DNA of 64,000 bases from Vagococcus humatus. GTDB taxonomy: Bacteria > Bacillota > Bacilli > Lactobacillales > Vagococcaceae. Position numbers and translations under genes: made by a program. The stretch lies in the NCBI RefSeq assembly GCF_003950325.1, contig NZ_PXZH01000001.1, positions 868,001-932,000 on the forward strand. The letters run 5' to 3'. Of this stretch, positions 62,291 through 64,000 are shown piece after piece; positions within the stretch are counted from its first letter, which is position 1, and each line of letters opens with the position of its first letter. The notes beneath the pieces were generated by a model. The model was not told the DNA's origin. It did no database searches and saw only the letters and a list, made by a program, of their open reading frames with translations.

Positions 62291-63514
62291 TTATTTCTTT
62301 GCGATTTTTCGCAACCGTTTAGGAATATACCAAACAACCATTACTCCAGTTTCTAAGCACAAAACAGCTAATTGAATACCTAGTTCTATCTTAAATGAAT
62401 TAGTTAGTAACAAAACTATACTATACACGATAGTCACCCCTACAAGCAACCCTAAAATCAGTTGTTTCACTGCTTTTTCTTTTTGCAAAAGAGAGATAGG
62501 ATAAAGTTGGGTTAACAACATATAGTCGTATTGATTATATAAAGGAACTAATTGAAAGCCAATTAAGTAGATAAATAAGCATCCAACAGCTAACTGAATC
62601 GGCCATTCTTGAATAAATCCTATTAACACGCTACCAATTAGCGTTAATCTCAAAAATAACCCACTATATTCTGTTCCCCGTAAAAAACTTCTCATATATA
62701 GATATAGATAGGTGTTTTTTTGCTGATAAGGTAACTTAGCTAACAAAGGATCTAAATATTTACGACGTCTAACTTGCGTACTAATTCCTGGTACATCTGT
62801 AAATAAATTAATCAATTGATAAATCCGTTTAAGTCTTCCTTGTTCTTTTAAAATCAATAAATCCCAATCTAGTAAGTGAGCTTGTTTCTGTTTATTCATA
62901 TCTTGCAAACAAATATAGTAAAAAACGCCACTTAAACCAAGGCCTACAATAGGGGAAATGTAGCTATTAATCACTAAAATAATCCCACTAAACAAACTCC
63001 AAATCAGTAATTTTTTAGTCTGTTGTTTATCTATTCCTTGTAAAAAAGACAAACCTAAAATTACTAGTTGACTCGCTTTTAGTAACCACAAACACGCTAC
63101 TGCTAATAAAAAGTCAATAAAGGTTGCTTGTTCTGTCGCAATTAACATTGGCATAAAAACACCTTGTACAATCAGAAGACAAACAAATGGAAAAAAAAGC
63201 GTATATTGATAAGCTTTTTTCAAATATTGTTCTTTCATTTCAGTTTCTTTAGGAAGTAGAAAAACACGGTCTGCTTCTTTAAGATAGGTGGCAAATCGTC
63301 CTATCCACAGACAAGCAAAACTTATGATAATTACTAGCCACTTTCCTAACCAAAAGTCAGGGGTTAACGTTTTAACAAACGCTCCGTAATAGTAGCCAAA
63401 ACCTCCTAATAAAAAAATAAGAACAAGAACAATATGATCATTTAGCACATACTTTAAATACTTAAACATTTGCTTTTGATAGCTCTGTAAACGATTCTTA
63501 AAAAATAGTTCCAT
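62291..63514 (-). CDS. ecsB: ABC transporter permease EcsB
   Basis: EcsB is the membrane part of the EcsAB exporter, needed in Bacillus for processing of secreted and regulatory peptides and proteins. The 407-residue protein has about ten hydrophobic helices in paired clusters, the PETE-like FLLPKETEMKEQYLKKA stretch near 84-100 and the cytoplasmic loop DVPGISTQVRRRKYLD, both conserved in EcsB. Its ATG overlaps the ecsA end by one base, so they are coupled. Confidence 0.9.
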   Translation of the reverse strand: MELFFKNRLQSYQKQMFKYLKYVLNDHIVLVLIFLLGGFGYYYGAFVKTLTPDFWLGKWLVIIISFACLWIGRFATYLKEADRVFLLPKETEMKEQYLKKAYQYTLFFPFVCLLIVQGVFMPMLIATEQATFIDFLLAVACLWLLKASQLVILGLSFLQGIDKQQTKKLLIWSLFSGIILVINSYISPIVGLGLSGVFYYICLQDMNKQKQAHLLDWDLLILKEQGRLKRIYQLINLFTDVPGISTQVRRRKYLDPLLAKLPYQQKNTYLYLYMRSFLRGTEYSGLFLRLTLIGSVLIGFIQEWPIQLAVGCLFIYLIGFQLVPLYNQYDYMLLTQLYPISLLQKEKAVKQLILGLLVGVTIVYSIVLLLTNSFKIELGIQLAVLCLETGVMVVWYIPKRLRKIAKK

Positions 63515-64000
63515 TACTCCTCACCAACCTTTGACTCCTCAGTCAGTTTCAGATAAATGTCATCTAAAGAAGCAGTGGGCAATTTAAATTCTGTTTGTAA
63601 AACAGCTAGCGGCCCTTCTGCCCTAACACTGCCTTCATGTAAAAATACAAAGCGATCACAAAATTTTTCAGCTGTGGTCAAAATATGGGTAGACATTAAA
63701 ATCGCCGCACCTTGTTCTTTTTTTTCATTCATTAAATATAACAACACATTGATAGCTAAAGGATCTAACCCTAAAAATGGCTCATCGATAATATAAATGG
63801 CTGGTTCTACTAAAAAGGCACAAACAATCATAACTTTTTGTTTCATTCCTTTTGAAAAATGAGAAGGAAACCAGTCTAATTTATTTTCTAAACGAAATAA
63901 AGTTAATAATTTTTCAGCTCGTTTAAAGGCTTCTTCTTTTGGAATATCATAAGCCATCGCAGTCACTTCAATATGCTCTCTTAGAGTCAACTCTTCATAT
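63514..64000 (-). CDS. ecsA: ABC transporter ATPase EcsA, partial at the right edge
   Basis: This is the C-terminal 162 or so residues of EcsA; the frame stays open through the right edge, so the Walker A part is outside and the TTG at 63990 is internal. Visible are the helical subdomain TLREHIEVTAMAYDI, a degenerate signature FSKGMKQKVMIVCAF, Walker B IYIIDEPFLGLDP, and the switch MSTHILTTAEKFCD. The FSKGMKQK signature (lacking the usual LSGGQ) is typical of EcsA. Confidence 0.93.
   Translation of the reverse strand, partial: YEELTLREHIEVTAMAYDIPKEEAFKRAEKLLTLFRLENKLDWFPSHFSKGMKQKVMIVCAFLVEPAIYIIDEPFLGLDPLAINVLLYLMNEKKEQGAAILMSTHILTTAEKFCDRFVFLHEGSVRAEGPLAVLQTEFKLPTASLDDIYLKLTEESKVGEE

Noticed and set aside
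1-64000. tRNA, rRNA, insertion sequences or prophage genes
   Set aside because: None could be recognised in the intergenic regions or among the coding regions.

Overview
The window is AT-rich, low-GC Gram-positive DNA that looks chromosomal. An EfaCBA/PsaA-type manganese transporter, IreB, MutS2, EcsAB, Kup and MprF, together with Shine-Dalgarno sequences close to GGAGG, point to Lactobacillales and most likely Enterococcaceae (Enterococcus or Vagococcus). This assignment is inferred from gene content, not from a search.

Positions 1-1518 hold the end of a type I (I-B-like) CRISPR-Cas effector operon: a cut-off cas7 and cas5, closed at once by a terminator. From 1.7 to 4.1 kb lie a zinc alcohol dehydrogenase and an iron-dependent alcohol dehydrogenase very like 1,3-propanediol dehydrogenase (DhaT), with a textbook Rex redox-repressor operator upstream of the latter. 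From 4.4 to 27.2 kb are ordinary housekeeping and envelope genes: a serine hydrolase, Kup, a YfhO-type glycosyltransferase, Hsp20, an NMT1-type ABC importer whose permease appears to start at ATT, MprF, ProC, a DUF3114-like protein, the EfaCBA-type importer with an MntR/EfaR box, a fluoride-type CLC antiporter under a fluoride riboswitch, thioredoxin, MutS2, CvpA, ZapA and a YheO/DauR-type regulator.

The centre of the window (27.45-54.8 kb, minus strand) is one very long cobalamin operon. I count 32 tightly packed genes, none more than about 24 nt apart. A cobalamin riboswitch with its own terminator hairpin precedes it and one terminator closes it. It encodes a route from glutamyl-tRNA (hemA, hemL, hemB, hemC, hemD) through uroporphyrinogen III, precorrin-2 and sirohydrochlorin, the anaerobic corrin ring steps (cbi genes with early cobalt insertion by CbiK), a CbiMNQO cobalt importer, the aminopropanol arm (PduX-like kinase, CobD), adenosylation (PduO type) and nucleotide-loop assembly (cobU, cobS, cobC). 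No cobT is present. Instead there is an ECF S-component (probable CblT) and a PurM-like protein next to cobU (probable alpha-ribazole kinase CblS), suggesting the lower ligand comes from salvaged alpha-ribazole. No late heme genes are present here, so the hem genes appear dedicated to B12. DhaT about 24 kb away gives a plausible physiological reason for B12: glycerol or diol dehydratase chemistry, although no dehydratase lies in the window.

From 55.4 kb to the right edge the window returns to conserved core genes: DUF1292, ruvX, ireB, ytpR, a universal stress protein, a thioredoxin-like protein, an M42 aminopeptidase, a small PepSY-like protein, a 3-hydroxyacyl-CoA dehydrogenase, trmB, a phosphotransferase and the ecsB/ecsA transporter, with ecsA cut off by the edge.
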